Source: Nitrososphaerota archaeon (GTDB taxonomy: Archaea; Thermoproteota; Nitrososphaeria; Nitrososphaerales; Nitrosopumilaceae). Taken from it: DNA of 59,942 nucleotides. Every line of letters starts with the position of its first letter. Position 1 is the stretch's first letter. Below, piece after piece: positions 33,902-42,041 of the stretch. Below the pieces are notes generated by a model that had not been told where the DNA came from, did no database searches, and saw only the letters and a list, made by a program, of their open reading frames with translations. Location of the stretch: assembly GCA_005877205.1 (NCBI GenBank), contig VBPL01000039.1:1-59942 (forward strand). Reading direction: 5' to 3'. The position numbers and the translations under genes are program-made.

Positions 33902-34081
33902 TTAACCAGTTACTCTAGTAGACGTAGATACTAATTTTCGTATAATTCTGCTTTCTGATACTTCATCCCAAAGGATTCTTCGGATAACTCCAAGGTAGAC
34001 CATGCAGCCCTCACTCGCATGCCAGAACAGATTTTTACTACAGATTAGTTGCCTTGCGTTTAATTCTGGAATATTTGTCAC
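33902..34081 (-). CDS. Possible 59-residue protein
   Basis: GTG-started frame with N-L-F-W-H-A-S-E-G-C-M-V-Y-L-G-V-I-R-R-I-L-W-D-E-V. Composition looks protein-like, with no repeats and no membrane helix. No strong promoter was seen. Might also be a fragment. Confidence 0.35.
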   Translation of the reverse strand: MTNIPELNARQLICSKNLFWHASEGCMVYLGVIRRILWDEVSESRIIRKLVSTSTRVTG

Positions 34082-34128
34082 TTGATTGACATATCTTGAA
34101 AATCATTTATGACTAGCTCAAGATTGTT

Positions 34129-34275
34129 TTAGAAGAACGATTCGTTTCTTTTGTAAGCAAGTTTTATTTTACATCCCACTTTTTGTATGATTGAAACTGT
34201 AGGTAGGCTATTTTGTCCTAACGGAACCCCATCATCTACCTGCAGTTTTCTCATTTCTGTTAAATTGCAGTCCAC
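34129..34275 (-). CDS. Possible 48-residue protein or fragment
   Basis: From a GTG at 34275 (an ATG 7 codons later is also possible) the frame reads C-N-L-T-E-M-R-K-L-Q-V-D-D-G-V-P-L-G-Q. The frame stays open about 24 codons upstream of the GTG without another start, so this may be the end of a longer lost gene. Confidence 0.35.
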   Translation of the reverse strand: MDCNLTEMRKLQVDDGVPLGQNSLPTVSIIQKVGCKIKLAYKRNESFF

Positions 34276-34329
34276 CAGACTATCTGTTCCAAACCATGTA
34301 GCGAAAATCGATATCTCAATTTTTGAAAA

Positions 34330-34495
34330 AATTGGCGTGGCCCTTTAATACAGAACAAGGGGAAATTGCTTCCCAATGAATCGGCACCTCTGTGCCTCAC
34401 TCACTCGTTGGTTTCTGCAGGGTCACGCTCGTTCAATCCTTTTCTAGACATTGAACGATCATCAGCGGCATACGCATTCATGGTATTTAAGAGAC
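34330..34495. ncRNA. GC-elevated, hairpin-rich region: candidate structured RNA
   Basis: In an AT-rich gap this stretch is close to 50% GC and holds several perfect stems: GGGAA-ATTGC-TTCCC, GGCAC-CTCT-GTGCC, CGTTCAAT with ATTGAACG over a 12-nt loop, and ATGGT with ACCAT over a 9-nt loop. In AT-rich genomes such islands often mark structured RNAs. It does not match tRNA, SRP RNA or RNase P RNA motifs that I know. On the minus strand it also contains a 26-codon frame (34401-34481: M-N-A-Y-A-A-D-D-R-S-M-S-R-K-G-L-N-E-R-D-P) that could be a tiny gene. Strand is undetermined. Confidence 0.4.
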
Positions 34496-34657
34496 CATCG
34501 AGGTTTTATTAGGAAAAGTGTTTTAGTTTATTCTTTTAGGAAATTATTCTATACGATCTCTACCTGTGTAAAACCTACATCATTTTTTAAATGTCTTTGA
34601 TATATTGTTGACTGCCAACAACTCTCACTCAAACAAATAGCACCTCATGTTACCTAC

Positions 34658-34792
34658 TTATTGTTCGTAAAGTTCTATTGCGTGATGATTAGAAATGTCC
34701 CTGTGAATCATAACACTTGATCTGTCTCTGAATACTAGGTTACACCTGTAGCATATCCACATATCTTGTTTTTTCAAATTCTGATCCGACAA
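34658..34792 (-). CDS. Small C2H2-type zinc finger protein, 44 residues
   Basis: M-W-I-C-Y-R-C-N-L-V-F-x9-I-H-x5-H(H): C-x2-C-x12-H-x5-H. It is a clear paralog of the protein at 10416 (W-I-C-Y-R-C-N-L). A TTG at 34792 gives 44 residues, and the ATG ten codons later gives 34. About 53 bp before the TTG is ATAGAACAATCTTA, resembling the element before gvpA. Confidence 0.6.
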   Translation of the reverse strand: MSDQNLKKQDMWICYRCNLVFRDRSSVMIHRDISNHHAIELYEQ

Positions 34793-34947
34793 CTATTTCC
34801 AGTTAATAGTTTTCTTACCATGCGTATCTGCATATGCTAAGATTGTTCTATACAAATCTCAGATAATTGCAATAATAGATTCTATCATGTTATAATTATA
34901 TTATAATATGCGACAAGTTTAATTTTCATAGAACACATCTAGGTTAA

Positions 34948-35892
34948 ATGAAAACTCTACATCTTTCAATAATTACCATTATTTGCATAACAATGGGAAT
35001 AATTTCATCACACGCGTTTGGATATGCGAAAGAATCGGATCCAGTTATCAACGAGACTCGATTTCAGCTCAAAGTCAGTCAAACGTTCTCTTCAGAACCT
35101 GATAGTATAAAGGTGAAATTTCTGAACGTTACTGGGGATTCTAGGTGCCCTTCTGATGTAACATGTGTATGGCAAGGAGAAGTCACGATTTTTGTCAACG
35201 TTATTGAAAATAATCAAGACCTTGGTGATTTTCGCCTAACAAGTAGAGCTGGACAAGAAGATCTAGCAACTCAAGTTTTTAATAGACATTCAATACAGGT
35301 AGTAAAAGTTGAGCCCTATCCAACAAGTGGTAGTAAAATATCTCTTTCAGATTATGTGGCTACACTTGTAATCTCAAAATCAGGAATTTTATCTCCTTTT
35401 AATCAAACTTTTCCTATTTCTGATACTGGCTTTGCTGTTACAGACGAGATAATCTATCCAGGCAATAACGCTACGTGTAAGGTAGAGGGCGTGGATTCAT
35501 TTCCAGAAAGTACGGCTTTGAAATTAAGAGTACTAACTCAATCTGCGCCGTGGTGCAAGATACGAGTATGCGTACCGACTGGTTTGCTTGATTCAGTAAA
35601 ACCTGAAGGTACGAGATTGCCATTTCTTGTTTCCGAGTCCGTAGATAACAAAGTTATTACTCAATCACCAGTTGAAGTAAGCCCTTTTGCCCCTTGTAGC
35701 GATTCGGACAGAGAATTGGAGTTTTTATTAAATAATCCTACCGGTTCACCAGTTGAAATTAAAATAGTTGGAACTCAATGGTTAGGAGCGCCAGTACCAG
35801 AATTTTCTTTTGGGATTATATTTTTACTAGCTTTTTCAATGAGTGCAATTATAATTCTTCACCGAAAGAATATCTTGAGATTTCCTAGTTGA
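34948..35892 (+). CDS. Secreted protein with PEFG-like C-terminal anchor
   Basis: 314 residues. A signal peptide covers about 1-25. The first domain has two Cys (R-C-P-S-D-V-T-C-V-W-Q-G-E-V), and a second domain has several more. The C-terminus, P-V-P-E-F-S-F-G-I-I-F-L-L-A-F-S, then a basic H-R-K, is a variant of the thaumarchaeal PEFG-CTERM sorting signal with an extra S-F. Archaeosortase-type processing and surface attachment are inferred. Confidence 0.75.
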   Translation: MKTLHLSIITIICITMGIISSHAFGYAKESDPVINETRFQLKVSQTFSSEPDSIKVKFLNVTGDSRCPSDVTCVWQGEVTIFVNVIENNQDLGDFRLTSRAGQEDLATQVFNRHSIQVVKVEPYPTSGSKISLSDYVATLVISKSGILSPFNQTFPISDTGFAVTDEIIYPGNNATCKVEGVDSFPESTALKLRVLTQSAPWCKIRVCVPTGLLDSVKPEGTRLPFLVSESVDNKVITQSPVEVSPFAPCSDSDRELEFLLNNPTGSPVEIKIVGTQWLGAPVPEFSFGIIFLLAFSMSAIIILHRKNILRFPS

Positions 35893-35970
35893 CTTGGTAT
35901 AATGCTAAGAATTAAGAGTTAAAGGGTAACTCCACATAAAATTGGTTTTCAGATTTTATATGGGATTTCC

Positions 35971-37131
35971 TTATTGCATAAGGAAATAAACTACATTGGA
36001 TTGTTGAAGATTGGTCATAGTGATACGCCATGTTCCTGTTGGATAAGACTGTAAGGTTTGGTAATACATGGCATAGGAGCCGTCAGACTGTACTGTCGTA
36101 CTGACAGTGTATGTATTTCCCGTGGGACCTTTCATAACTCCAATTACAGAAGTATTGGGATAACCTATTCCTGAAACCCGGATAAGTTCTCCTCTAGTGT
36201 AGGTAGATTTGTCAATTTGTGCAGTAAATGGATAAGAACCAGTTGAACTTCCTGATTCTACATAGATAGAAAGCATTCTGGTTTGACCTAGGTTGTTTAC
36301 AGTGATACGCGATGTTCCGATTTCATATGAACCTGAGGTTAAAAAGAACAAAGTGTAAGAACCATCAGGCTGCACGGTCGAAGCAGCGCTGTATGTATTT
36401 CCTGAGAGAGATGTCATAACTCCAGTAACCGAAGTATTGGGATATCCTGTTCCTGAAACCTGAATGAGGTCTCCTGTACGATATATTGCCTTGTCAGTTT
36501 GTACAGTAAATGGATATGAACCAATTGATGTTGGGTACTGGCTTGTCCCTATTGATCCGATTATAACTGGCTGAGAGTCTGTCTGCTGACCTGAGATTAG
36601 TCTAAGTTGATAATTTCCTGGAAGTAGTGAACCAGAAAGTTGTAGGTCGTATGATACTCTTCCAGTAGAATCTGCCCATGTCCGACTGCTTGTTACAATA
36701 AATTCATTACTATCAAGTAATTGAATTTGAACCACTTTTAGTGGCTCTGCTCCAACGGCTGTTATTTTTATTGTGGCGCCCGGAAGATAAGTAGACTTGT
36801 CTAGGACAACTGTAAGTTGAGCAGTTGAGGTTGCGACTTGCTGTACTTGATTATTATTATTTTGAAGATCAGTTAATTTTGCACGAACATCTGTCATGCT
36901 ATTTTTCAAGGTATCCAAAGTAGACAAGTTATTGTCTATTGAACTAATTTGTGAGTTCAGTGAACCAATTTGCGTCTTTAGAGAATTTAAGTCGTTTGAA
37001 TAATCTGGTACTTTTGTTTGCTCTGGTTTGGCCTGAATCTGTGTGTTCACAGTTAATATTTCATAGACTGCGGCGGAAGCTGCCAGAAGTGTTAGTACAC
37101 CCACGATTATAGTTATGGACTCCTTTGCCAC
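35971..37131 (-). CDS. Surface protein with coiled coil and tandem Ig-like repeats (paralog)
   Basis: 386 residues. Same plan as 13102-14529: N-terminal hydrophobic segment, coiled coil at about 40-95, one beta domain with V-V-L-D-K-S-T-Y-L-P-G, and here two repeats of F-T-x-Q-(T/I)-D-K-(A/S)-x-Y. Each carries G-Y-P-N-T-S-V-x-G-V-M. The two repeats are highly alike, which points to recent duplication. Confidence 0.8.
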   Translation of the reverse strand: MAKESITIIVGVLTLLAASAAVYEILTVNTQIQAKPEQTKVPDYSNDLNSLKTQIGSLNSQISSIDNNLSTLDTLKNSMTDVRAKLTDLQNNNNQVQQVATSTAQLTVVLDKSTYLPGATIKITAVGAEPLKVVQIQLLDSNEFIVTSSRTWADSTGRVSYDLQLSGSLLPGNYQLRLISGQQTDSQPVIIGSIGTSQYPTSIGSYPFTVQTDKAIYRTGDLIQVSGTGYPNTSVTGVMTSLSGNTYSAASTVQPDGSYTLFFLTSGSYEIGTSRITVNNLGQTRMLSIYVESGSSTGSYPFTAQIDKSTYTRGELIRVSGIGYPNTSVIGVMKGPTGNTYTVSTTVQSDGSYAMYYQTLQSYPTGTWRITMTNLQQSNVVYFLMQ

Positions 37132-37456
37132 AATTACTGTTTTGTTTCAAAAATATATAGGCAATACTTCTCACTTACAAGAATCCAACTAAGATAACAT
37201 TTTTCTGTATGCTGATGCTTGGTTCTCATTTGTATGTAGAAAATCGTGTTACTGTCATGGCGCGCTCGTCGGAAACCTACAACCTACGGTGATAAATTTA
37301 CTCCATATATGATAAAGTCATTTTAGGAATGTTTTATAAGATTAATTAGGCAAGCAGCTTAAACCATATTTTTATTGGATAGAGATCCGGTTAAAATGGC
37401 TTCGTAGAATTGCTGCGCAACGCTTTTCATCTTTCACGCAGTCTTGAACAATACCG
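37132..37456. other. Intergenic region between divergent surface-protein genes
   Basis: Probably promoters for the flanking genes, with TATA-like stretches on both strands. A 37-codon minus-strand frame (37372-37485) is protein-like but overlaps the signal peptide of the gene at 37457; I do not count it as a gene. Confidence 0.4.
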
Positions 37457-38230
37457 ATGATTCCATCATGGAAAGCGGTATCCATTGTTACGCTTCTAAT
37501 GTTATCAAATTCTATCGTTGCTGCTCAAACACCTAGCGATTTAAATTTTCCTCCATTAAAGCAGTTCAAGTCAGGAATTATTCAAAACGATATTCAATGC
37601 AAAGAAGGCTTCCAACTGATTCTAAAGTCTGAAAACAACTATCCTGTATGTCTCAAGCCTCAGACCGCAGAAAAGCTTGTAGAACGTGGGTGGGCTTTGT
37701 CTGGATCGTCGTACACATCTAATAGTTATACGGACACATCTTTTACTAGTCAGGCCACATACTTGATAACCACTTCTCCTCAAGTGGTAGTTACTCATGT
37801 TTCCTCAACAATGCCTGGCATGATAAAAATAGTATCTATTGGAACAAATCCAGGTATATTGAAGGTCGGAGACCAAGCAACATTTTCTGTTACATTTCTG
37901 AACGTATCGAACAAACCAATTTATCTTCGTGGCAACTGCGCGTCTCCACCATTATCCTACACTATATACCCAATATCTAATGTAGTACAATATCCTAGCC
38001 CTCACCTAGGTTGTCCTACCATGTCAGGAGTGGTTGAACCTAATCAGACATATACAATACAGGGAGTCAGTCATCCACTGTTAGGTTATTACAAGATAAC
38101 AGATGCGGGTTTATCAGCCGTGAATGCAAAATTGAACTTGTTTGATGATTATTCGGGGAAAAAGATTGTTGAAACGATTCAATTTGATTTGATCGTAATA
38201 GACAGCAGAATACCAAACCATCAAACTTGA
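37457..38230 (+). CDS. Secreted protein with Cys-pair domain and beta-sandwich
   Basis: 257 residues. A signal peptide covers 1-24. The first domain, P-P-L-K-Q-F-K-S-G-I-I-Q-N-D-I-Q-C, L-I-L-K, Y-P-V-C-L-K-P and L-V-E-R-G-W-A-L, is the same as the C-terminal domain of 18067-18513. After a Ser/Thr linker comes a beta-sandwich of about 115 residues with two Cys. Likely surface-exposed. Confidence 0.75.
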   Translation: MIPSWKAVSIVTLLMLSNSIVAAQTPSDLNFPPLKQFKSGIIQNDIQCKEGFQLILKSENNYPVCLKPQTAEKLVERGWALSGSSYTSNSYTDTSFTSQATYLITTSPQVVVTHVSSTMPGMIKIVSIGTNPGILKVGDQATFSVTFLNVSNKPIYLRGNCASPPLSYTIYPISNVVQYPSPHLGCPTMSGVVEPNQTYTIQGVSHPLLGYYKITDAGLSAVNAKLNLFDDYSGKKIVETIQFDLIVIDSRIPNHQT

Positions 38231-38335
38231 ATAAGCCTTCTATTTGCAACAAATCATAATCTACATTTCAAGGATGAGTAGGGTTGCCTGAGTCCAGGTT
38301 AAATCAGATAACATGTGAACATACACTAGGCTATT

Positions 38336-38694
38336 CTACTTTGGCATATTGTACATTCTTCCCCAAGTTTCGGCAAATTTGTTCATCATCTCTCCATATG
38401 TTTTTAGCTGTTCCATGCCAGACTGGCTTATATCATCGTCTGCCAATTCTCTCCCCATTGTTTGAACGCATTTAATCCAGCTTCGCTTATTGCTTTTTGC
38501 CACTTATCAGTAAATTCGCTGAGGGTATTTTGGTTTGATCCACTTAGGGCTTTTGCCATGACCTCTTTGTATTTTGCCTGTACTTGGCTGCTTGCTTTTT
38601 GTAATGATTCAAATGCCTGTAACCATGTTTTCAGTGATCTATTGTATTCAGTCCACAGCTTGTCCCAATCTTGAGCTGAATTGTCCTTTGCCAT
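38336..38694 (-). pseudogene. Phasin-like protein gene split by a frame change
   Basis: From the ATG at 38694 the frame runs to a stop at 38428: D-W-D-K-L-W-T-E-Y-N-R-S-L-K-T-W-L-Q-A-F-E-S, then W-Q-K-A-I-S-E-A-G-L-N-A-F-K. A second frame, open from the ATG at 38458 to 38336, continues with G-M-E-Q-L-K-T-Y-G-E-M-M-N-K-F-A-E-T-W. Both parts look like one helical phasin or PhaE-like protein (polyhydroxyalkanoate granule association). A frameshift near 38450, an overlapping gene pair or a sequencing error are all possible. Confidence 0.55.
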
Positions 38695-38882
38695 GAATTG
38701 GTAATCGTCTATTGTTTGATAAAGGTTATGCGACAAACTGATTCTAGTCAGAATGTGTTATCCTTTCTGTAACAAACACCTGTTCTTACACGCTGGTGAT
38801 GATGTATAGATTATCTTGAACTTGTCCGAAGAATACTTTGACGAGATGGAAGGCAGAACTATTAGCTAAACTCTAATACAAG

Positions 38883-39338
38883 ATGAACGTTCCTTCCTCA
38901 TTGAGATATTTGGCCATTATACCACTGGTCTTACTGTTCTCATTTTCTATGGTAGGTATGACTAGAGTATCTGTATACGCTGAATTCGACTCGGCCGGTA
39001 ACTATGTTTGTAATCCTTTCGATAGTGGCCTTGAAACGAACATCTTTATCTCTACTGTTAATCAAATAAACGAAAAGCTAGAATTTTACAAGAGATCATA
39101 TCCTAATTCGACAGAACAGCGACAACACGACTTTATAATGAGTTATCAAAAAACATGGGATCTTTACAACAAATCTAAAGCGTGTATTGAAGCACTTGGA
39201 GTCAATTCAGATCAAGTTGCTCCCTTAAGCGAACACGTAAAACAAGCAATTGCAATTCCAGAATTTGGCCTCATACCTCCAATAGTTGTTACTCTTGCTA
39301 TGATAGCAAGTATTGTGATTTACAGAAAATTCTTCTAA
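38883..39338 (+). CDS. PEFG-CTERM surface protein
   Basis: 151 residues. Signal peptide at 1-30; the mature part is mainly helical with two Cys. The C-terminus I-P-E-F-G-L-I-P-P-I-V-V, hydrophobic stretch, then Y-R-K-F-F is a clear PEFG-CTERM signal for archaeosortase-like processing. Function of the mature domain is unknown. Confidence 0.82.
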   Translation: MNVPSSLRYLAIIPLVLLFSFSMVGMTRVSVYAEFDSAGNYVCNPFDSGLETNIFISTVNQINEKLEFYKRSYPNSTEQRQHDFIMSYQKTWDLYNKSKACIEALGVNSDQVAPLSEHVKQAIAIPEFGLIPPIVVTLAMIASIVIYRKFF

Positions 39339-39342
39339 AATA

Positions 39343-39498
39343 TTATGAAATTTTTCTTATCTTTTGTATGTTCTTCTCTTTATAAAAATAGGCATCATGA
39401 CCACTGATTACAAAATGGCGCCTAAATTTTGAGTCTAATTCATCAAATGATTTTCCGGATGTCTCAAGCTCACATGCTATGCAGGTAGCATAAATCAT
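39343..39498 (-). CDS. Small zinc-finger-like protein, 51 residues
   Basis: T-C-I-A-C-E near the start, later R-R-H-F-V-I-S-G-H-D-A-Y-F, so C-x2-C-x18-H-x5-H. An ATG start follows TTTTTG. Converges with the PEFG-CTERM gene, 4 bp apart. It belongs to the set of small C2H2-like proteins in this window, but its sequence is not close to those at 10416 and 34658. Confidence 0.5.
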   Translation of the reverse strand: MIYATCIACELETSGKSFDELDSKFRRHFVISGHDAYFYKEKNIQKIRKIS

Positions 39499-39546
39499 CA
39501 AAAATGATGAAATTTTTTGATATTTAGATCCTTCTACTCTTTTAGA

Positions 39547-39684
39547 CTACAAATAAAATGAGACCATAACCATGACTAAACTGCAACAAACTACGCCCTG
39601 TGATATTCTTTCTTGACCTAGCGGAGCTACAAAAAATGACTTGAAATGATCAGATTTTACCATATCCTCAGCTTCTTTTGGCAT
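39547..39684 (-). CDS. Possible 45-residue protein with C-terminal membrane segment
   Basis: ATG-started: P-K-E-A-E-D-M-V-K-S-D-H-F-K-S-F-F-V-A-P-L, ending in a hydrophobic stretch with C-C. Upstream of, and in the same direction as, the small zinc-finger gene ending at 39343. No family recognised. Confidence 0.35.
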   Translation of the reverse strand: MPKEAEDMVKSDHFKSFFVAPLGQERISQGVVCCSLVMVMVSFYL

Positions 39685-39707
39685 AGGCCTAGAAATGAGA
39701 ATCCAAT

Positions 39708-39899
39708 GTGTTGTACCGCACAGACAAAATGGCTTTCAAAGAACTGTATTGTGTTGATTGCGGTGAATCACTTGGGGAATACAATGAAGAATATTTTCAT
39801 GATATGGCCCTACATAGCGTCATAGCATTTAACCAACAATCACTAGTACACAAGAGACATGAAATAGTGATACGTAACATGCTCTCTTGTCTAAAATAA
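39708..39899 (+). CDS. Small zinc-finger-like protein, 63 residues
   Basis: Y-C-V-D-C-G-E-S-L-G, then H-D-M-A-L-H-S-V, giving C-x2-C with two or more His about 14-20 residues later. GTG start at 39708 or ATG at 39729. It lies divergently from 39547-39684 with little space between. Binding of one zinc is inferred. Confidence 0.55.
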   Translation: MLYRTDKMAFKELYCVDCGESLGEYNEEYFHDMALHSVIAFNQQSLVHKRHEIVIRNMLSCLK

Positions 39900-39942
39900 A
39901 ATAAGACAAGACTTGGGCGTTTGGCTCCAATTCAATCTGTTT

Positions 39943-40224
39943 TTATGCCCATACCAAGTACTTTGCGCACATCAGGGTTGTCGTACAACGAATATTTTTG
40001 ATTCGACGCACCTTGCAAATAATAGTCTCCCTTAGTTCTTCGAGCGTAGGAGACTCAACCTTGGCTACAATATCATAGTTTCCATATGTACCCATTACTT
40101 CTTTTACAGCGTCTATCTCCCTGAGTCCTTCTAAAACTGGTTCCTCATATCCACTTTCACAATTTATCACGACATACGCTGTCGATACCTCGTACACGTA
40201 CGTTAAATCCGGAGATCTGAGCAT
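39943..40224 (-). CDS. Stand-alone Lrp/AsnC ligand-binding (RAM) domain protein
   Basis: 93 residues: A-Y-V-V-I-N-C-E-S-G-Y-E-E-P-V-L-E-G-L-R-E-I, then V-M-G-T-Y-G-N-Y-D-I-V-A-K-V-E and a last strand with T-T-L-M. It is a paralog of 4523-4765, sharing C-E-S-G-Y-E and the G-x-Y-D turn. Without a DNA-binding domain it probably works by pairing with full-length Lrp-type regulators. Confidence 0.82.
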   Translation of the reverse strand: MLRSPDLTYVYEVSTAYVVINCESGYEEPVLEGLREIDAVKEVMGTYGNYDIVAKVESPTLEELRETIICKVRRIKNIRCTTTLMCAKYLVWA

Positions 40225-40300
40225 GATTAATTATGTCAATCCCGATATATTATATCAAGTCAACAAAGTAGCTTAAGATTAATTACTGTAGCTAAATGAA

Positions 40301-40546
40301 TCATTTGTAATCATTTTTAAAATAGTAACCAACAATTTTACAGGACTCTATGCAGCTCATATTTTTTAAAAAAATGAATTGCTTACGGGTCACCCACTGT
40401 TCGCATCCGACATTACTGCCTTTAAATTTAAACTGAACAAGAACTTTCGTTTTATCTTTGGAATTAATGATCACTTGAAGAAATTCATTTGCTGTTTTAG
40501 AAACAAGACTTGGATCATAAACACACGACATTTCTTTTTGACGCAT
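40301..40546 (-). CDS. Hypothetical protein, 81 residues
   Basis: Three Cys in the C-terminal half, a beta-rich middle (K-V-L-V-Q-F-K-F-K-G-S) and basic residues throughout. ATG starts exist at residues 1 and 6. The frame is convincing in composition but has no recognised family. Confidence 0.45.
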   Translation of the reverse strand: MRQKEMSCVYDPSLVSKTANEFLQVIINSKDKTKVLVQFKFKGSNVGCEQWVTRKQFIFLKNMSCIESCKIVGYYFKNDYK

Positions 40547-40950
40547 ATCATAACATATTCTTCAAATTATTTGTGTTGATGTATGTCATATTAGATCAAG
40601 ACAGAGCTAGAAAAGATCAAGATCCAATCGAATACCTAAAAAAAAGTTGCAATGTTCTATAACAATATTTGATAACATTTTTCTAGCTTGTGTTAATGTG
40701 CAATTATTGCCAAATTTTTTTTATAAATGACAGATTACGATCTAAAAAATCAAAGTTATCTAACATATTTGGTGCGGTCAAGTCGGAGTTTCACCGCTGC
40801 TTTTGGGCTGGATACCCAACGTGCAATATCTACACCATAACCGCATATGTTGTTTCAGACTCATTTTTCATAAAAGGCTTGTTTAGGAATTATAACTAAT
40901 ATTGTTCTATCTCCAACACTTTTTGGAAAAAACTCTTGGCGAATTTGTTA

Positions 40951-41151
40951 TCATGCTGAGATCGAGTCCGTATTTTCTATCATGGAATTTCTTGTCTGAT
41001 GTACTTCTAAATGCAAATGGCATTGATGTATAATTCCTTCAGATTTTGAACCACATTCGACACAAATGTGTTGTATAGCTTGCTTGCATGTAGCACATAA
41101 GGAATACTTTGTGAGGGTTCCTCCGCATCTTCTACATGAATCATCTGGCAT
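40951..41151 (-). CDS. Zinc-ribbon protein, 66 residues
   Basis: Starts P-D-D-S-C-R-R-C-G-G-T-L and has L-C-A-T-C-K-Q and I-C-V-E-C-G-S-K: three C-x2-C knuckles, then H-Q-C-H-L-H-L-E-V-H. Likely two zinc sites. A broken relative is at 55762-55877 (C-R-L-C-G-T-E-L, C-S-Q-C-G-K, I-C-V-S-C-G). It precedes a TPR gene in the same direction. Confidence 0.68.
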   Translation of the reverse strand: MPDDSCRRCGGTLTKYSLCATCKQAIQHICVECGSKSEGIIHQCHLHLEVHQTRNSMIENTDSISA

Positions 41152-41351
41152 GATGAGGCAACAATCTCCTATTTTTTATCTGAGATGATTTTATTCTCAT
41201 TTTGTTTTGTTATTGTATGATAATTAATAAATCTCGCTTACTCCAGCGATATGTTACATTGTTAACTAGAATCATTTTATAAGATCAATCCAGGTTAATT
41301 TATTAGTCAAAAATCATGATATGGCTATTATTTTATTGCATTTTAATGATT

Positions 41352-41585
41352 TTAGCAAACCAAACCCCTCTCATAGCATTTAACAGCTTCCCGATGTCTC
41401 TTTAATTTTAGAAGAGCGAGACCTTTGTAACCAAATGCAATCGTAGAAGCCGGGTTTATCGATATAATTCTGTCAAAACACTGTATAGATTCTTCATACT
41501 TACCTGTACAGAAAAGGAAGATCCCTTTATAGTAGAGACGGTTCATCTCGTCAATTGGCAACTTCTCAGTATTTTTTTCAACCAT
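41352..41585 (-). CDS. Small TPR-repeat protein
   Basis: 77 residues with two tetratricopeptide repeats: L-Y-Y-K-G-I-F-L-F-C-T-G-K-Y-E-E-S-I-Q-C-F and A-F-G-Y-K-G-L-A-L-L-K-L-K-R-H-R-E-A. It is a protein-interaction module. It is the most downstream gene of the minus-strand run that begins with glmS and may be part of the gas-vesicle region. Confidence 0.78.
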   Translation of the reverse strand: MVEKNTEKLPIDEMNRLYYKGIFLFCTGKYEESIQCFDRIISINPASTIAFGYKGLALLKLKRHREAVKCYERGLVC

Positions 41586-41677
41586 GTGGTATCTTCAACT
41601 TTTTATTTTGTTATTAGCTTGCCCCATGTGCACAACATGTAATGCGCTTCTCCAAGGCAGTGTATGCCTGATTTAGA

Positions 41678-41953
41678 TTACTGTGTATAACCTAATATCT
41701 TTCCATTCTCAGAATTGATTCTCACTCTGATGACTCTCTCAGGTACAAGACCAACATTCATCATGATTACCCAAGTTTTTTCTTCTAGATTGGCAGATCT
41801 AAAGACAATTGCCGAATTGTACTGCTCTAGAAATCTTCTTGCGGTGTCTATTGCCTTATGAACTTCAATATTTTCTGCCTTGCCAGGGAATTCGTTCAAC
41901 TTGGTATCTTTTTCTCCAAACTTCTGCATGATATTCGATAGGTTGTGAAACAT
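41678..41953 (-). CDS. PepSY/GvpO-like small protein
   Basis: 91 residues: an N-terminal helical part (H-K-A-I-D-T-A-R-R-F-L-E-Q-Y), then W-V-I-M-M-N-V-G and V-R-I-N-S-E-N-G-K-I-L-G-Y. The plan of a helix, a Trp-led strand, then a strand with D/N-G-x-I-x-G-Y matches PepSY domains and GvpO, a gas-vesicle accessory protein. Its place just downstream of the gvp genes favours GvpO, but a related protein at the window start lies 41 kb from any gvp gene, so PepSY is as likely. Confidence 0.55.
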   Translation of the reverse strand: MFHNLSNIMQKFGEKDTKLNEFPGKAENIEVHKAIDTARRFLEQYNSAIVFRSANLEEKTWVIMMNVGLVPERVIRVRINSENGKILGYTQ

Positions 41954-42041
41954 TTAACTATTAGGAGTATTGTTTCTGTAAAAATCACCAGTAAGATTAA
42001 TCCATAACCACTGGTAACAAAAATTACAAAATTATAAAAAA

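Noticed and set aside
34420-34450. tRNA-like TTCAATC loop sequence
   Set aside because: No acceptor or anticodon stems around it; the stem here is a longer hairpin unlike a T arm.
37372-37485. 37-codon minus-strand frame that looks protein-like
   Set aside because: Overlaps the signal peptide of a convincing secreted protein head-on; no start context or homolog known.
40690-40899. 69-codon plus-strand frame with C-x2-C and H-x2-C
   Set aside because: Low-complexity AT-rich codons, Phe/Tyr/Asn-rich end and no match to the other small zinc proteins in the window; kept out of the gene list.
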